A DNA stretch of 6,306 bases from Lachnospiraceae bacterium (lineage in GTDB: Bacteria; Bacillota; Clostridia; Lachnospirales; Lachnospiraceae). A program made the position numbers and the translations under genes. Position 1 is the stretch's first letter. Each line of letters starts with the position of its first letter. A model generated the notes under the pieces. It was not told where the DNA came from, did not search any database, and saw only the letters and a list, made by a program, of their open reading frames with translations. The stretch spans positions 1-6,306 of the forward strand of contig JAGCSS010000141.1 in the NCBI GenBank assembly GCA_017964055.1, read 5' to 3'. Shown piece by piece: positions 5,051-6,306 of the stretch.

Positions 5051-5069
5051 GAGTAAGGTTATTTATAAT
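5041..5069 (+). promoter_or_regulatory. Promoter of the tyrS T-box leader
   Basis: TTGCAT (5041-5046), a 17-base spacer and a perfect TATAAT (5064-5069) predict a start near 5076, directly ahead of the T-box leader. Confidence 0.75.
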
Positions 5070-5300
5070 AGGCGACATCAAATGATAAGGCTGAGATGGA
5101 AAAGAGTAGTCTTATGCGGTGACCTTCAGAGAGTGTCCGGTCGGTGTGAGGACATGGGAGCGGTAAGATGAATACGTTCCGGAGCTGCTTCCCGAACAGT
5201 CTGTTTTACAGACAAAAGTAGGGACAGACGGGTGCGCCCGATATCGCGCTGGGTGTGTGATTGCACATCGTAAGGGATAAGCTGCGAGGCTTGTCTGAAT

Positions 5301-5330
5301 AGAGGTGGTACCACGATATTATCGTCCTCT
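5301..5330 (+). promoter_or_regulatory. T-box antiterminator
   Basis: AGAGG (5301-5305) pairs with CCTCT (5326-5330), enclosing the TGGTACC bulge region and a second helix ACGAT/ATCGT around ATT. Binding of the free tRNA 3' end stabilises this fold. Confidence 0.8.
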
Positions 5331-5357
5331 GTCCCTTGTGGGCAGGGGACTTTCTTC
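5324..5357 (+). terminator. T-box-controlled terminator
   Basis: GTCCTCTG (5324-5331) pairs with CAGGGGAC (5343-5350), and CCC (5333-5335) with GGG (5340-5342) around TTGT, with one bulged T. TTTCTTC follows. The strand 5326-5330 is shared with the antiterminator, so the two folds exclude each other. Confidence 0.85.
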
Positions 5358-5435
5358 ATATGTGCACTGTTCGTACATGAACGGACGGTTCCCGACCCAC
5401 TTAGTCAATTATATGCCGTGATCATTCGGCAAGCG

Positions 5436-5458
5436 GAAACGGTTTGATATGCCGTTTC
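5436..5458 (+). other. Small dyad between the T-box terminator and tyrS
   Basis: GAAACGG (5436-5442) pairs with CCGTTTC (5452-5458). The 9-base word ATATGCCGT occurs at 5411-5419 and again at 5447-5455. No T run follows, so this is not a terminator. The stem ends nine bases before the tyrS ribosome binding site and might affect leader stability; no function can be assigned. Confidence 0.3.
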
Positions 5459-5476
5459 AGAGAAATGGAGGAAAAC

Positions 5477-6306
5477 ATGGGAATTTTTGAAGAACTGCAG
5501 GAGAGAGGCCTGATCGCGCAGACTACGGATGAAGCGCAGATCAGAGACCTGGTAAACAACGGAAAGGCGACTTTCTACATCGGATTCGACTGTACCGCGG
5601 ACAGCCTTACGGCAGGTCATTTCATGGCGCTTACGCTCATGAAGAGACTGCAGCAGGCAGGCAACAGACCTATCGCGCTGATCGGCGGCGGCACCACGAT
5701 GATCGGTGACCCTTCGGGCCGCAGCGACATGAGAAAGATGCTGACCCGCGAGGACATTGACCACAACGCGGAGTGCTTTAAGCGCCAGATGGAGAAGTTC
5801 ATCGATTTCTCGGATGACAAGGCCATCATGGTCAACAATGCCGACTGGCTGATGAACCTGAACTACATCGAGCTCTTACGCGAAGTGGGCGCATGCTTCT
5901 CGGTAAACAACATGCTCAGAGCCGAGTGCTACAAGCAGCGCATGGAGAAGGGCCTGTCCTTCCTTGAGTTCAACTACATGATCATGCAGAGCTATGATTT
6001 CTATTACATGTTCCAGAAGTACAACTGCAACCTCGAGTTCGGCGGCGACGACCAGTGGAGCAATATGCTCGGCGGCACCGAGCTGATCCGCAGAAAGCTC
6101 GGCAAGGACGCTCATGCGATGACTATTACGCTGCTCACCGATTCGAACGGCAACAAGATGGGTAAGACGGCCGGCAACGCGGTATGGCTCGATCCCAACA
6201 AGACCACGCCTTTCGAGTTCTACCAGTACTGGAGAAATATCGGCGATGCCGATGTCGATAAGTGCATCAAGATGCTCACCTTCCTTCCCATGGAGCAGAT
6301 CCGTGA
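5477..6306 (+). CDS. tyrS: Tyrosyl-tRNA synthetase (N-terminal 276 residues; runs off the window)
   Basis: The enzyme activates tyrosine with ATP and attaches it to tRNA-Tyr in the cytoplasm. The class Ic catalytic core is present. The HIGH-type signature is TAGH at 45-48 within [15 protein letters not shown], and the KMSKS-type loop is KMGKT at 227-231. By comparison with Bacillus TyrRS, the tyrosine pocket is Tyr34, Asp78, Tyr167, Gln171 and Asp174, all kept, and GGDDQW (189-194) supplies the conserved Gln. Other family blocks are [17 protein letters not shown] (69-85) and the SFLEFNYM segment (161-168). The missing C-terminus would hold the helical anticodon-binding and S4-like domains. 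The start at 5477 is preferred over the in-frame ATG at 5465 because GGAGG at 5467-5471 lies five bases before it. Expression is controlled by the tyrosine T-box upstream. Confidence 0.96.
   Translation, partial: MGIFEELQERGLIAQTTDEAQIRDLVNNGKATFYIGFDCTADSLTAGHFMALTLMKRLQQAGNRPIALIGGGTTMIGDPSGRSDMRKMLTREDIDHNAECFKRQMEKFIDFSDDKAIMVNNADWLMNLNYIELLREVGACFSVNNMLRAECYKQRMEKGLSFLEFNYMIMQSYDFYYMFQKYNCNLEFGGDDQWSNMLGGTELIRRKLGKDAHAMTITLLTDSNGNKMGKTAGNAVWLDPNKTTPFEFYQYWRNIGDADVDKCIKMLTFLPMEQIR

Larger units (their letters stand above)
5076..5357 (+). ncRNA. Tyrosine-specific T-box riboswitch leader
   Basis: The leader senses uncharged tRNA-Tyr and lets transcription run into tyrS when charging is low. 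Stem I carries the usual GAGTAGT-like purine stretch (5104-5110), the CAGAGAG bulge region (5127-5133) and a distal TGTCC...GGACA stem with GGTCGGTGTGA between. The specifier is TAC at 5173-5175, preceded by GAA, which is a tyrosine codon. A perfect hairpin GTCTGT/ACAGAC lies at 5199-5213. The T-box sequence AGAGGTGGTACCACG begins at 5301. Its bulge TGGT would pair with ACCA, matching the A discriminator of tRNA-Tyr. Specifier, bulge and downstream gene all agree. Confidence 0.93.

Noticed and set aside
4801..5052. An 83-codon plus-strand frame across the repeats
   Set aside because: It starts without a Shine-Dalgarno site, its peptide only mirrors the nucleotide repeats, and the co-varying hairpins argue for RNA-level constraint.
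5465..5476. Earlier in-frame ATG of tyrS
   Set aside because: It overlaps the GGAGG that best serves the ATG at 5477 and has no ribosome binding site of its own.

Overview
The window looks like a chromosomal segment of a gut- or rumen-type Firmicute (class Clostridia, Lachnospiraceae/Oscillospiraceae-like). Evidence: strong AGGAGG-type ribosome binding sites, sigma-A-type promoters, a T-box riboswitch in front of a clostridial-type tyrosyl-tRNA synthetase, a GH120 xylosidase closely resembling the Thermoanaerobacterium XylC family, and a zinc-ribbon membrane protein of a kind common in Clostridia. Base composition is moderate. No transposase, integrase, phage gene or CRISPR array is present.

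Layout. (1) 1-130: the last codons of an unrecognised plus-strand gene, then a strong hairpin terminator that probably serves both converging genes. (2) 131-2116, minus: a complete 661-residue cytoplasmic GH120 beta-xylosidase-like protein. (3) 2117-2311: a divergent control region. The xylosidase promoter has an operator-like dyad in its -35/-10 spacer, and a second promoter faces the channel gene. (4) 2312-2818, plus: an AmiS/UreI-family urea/amide channel of 168 residues. (5) 2896-4512, plus: a 538-residue protein with an N-terminal zinc ribbon, an 11-residue-repeat linker, one membrane span and a large acidic/lysine-rich outer domain of unknown function. (6) 4513-5075: a non-coding block, the most unusual part of the window. 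It holds a 20-bp dyad overlapping a near-consensus promoter, hairpins in the leader, a tRNA-Ser(GCU) with a damaged T arm, a long hairpin that reuses the tRNA 3' strand, and about 2.2 tandem units of roughly 106 bp. Each complete unit contains a 12-13 bp hairpin whose pairs co-vary between copies and ends in a tRNA-Ser-tail-like sequence. (7) 5041-6306: promoter, tyrosine-specific T-box leader (specifier UAC, UGGU bulge, terminator/antiterminator pair) and the first 276 codons of tyrS.

The protein genes do not form one pathway: xylo-oligosaccharide breakdown, urea/amide uptake, an envelope protein and translation lie side by side, each with its own signals. The part least explained by known features is the tRNA-Ser/tandem-hairpin transcript. 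It runs from a strong promoter at 4556-4584 to a terminator-like hairpin at 5027-5050 and has no credible coding content.
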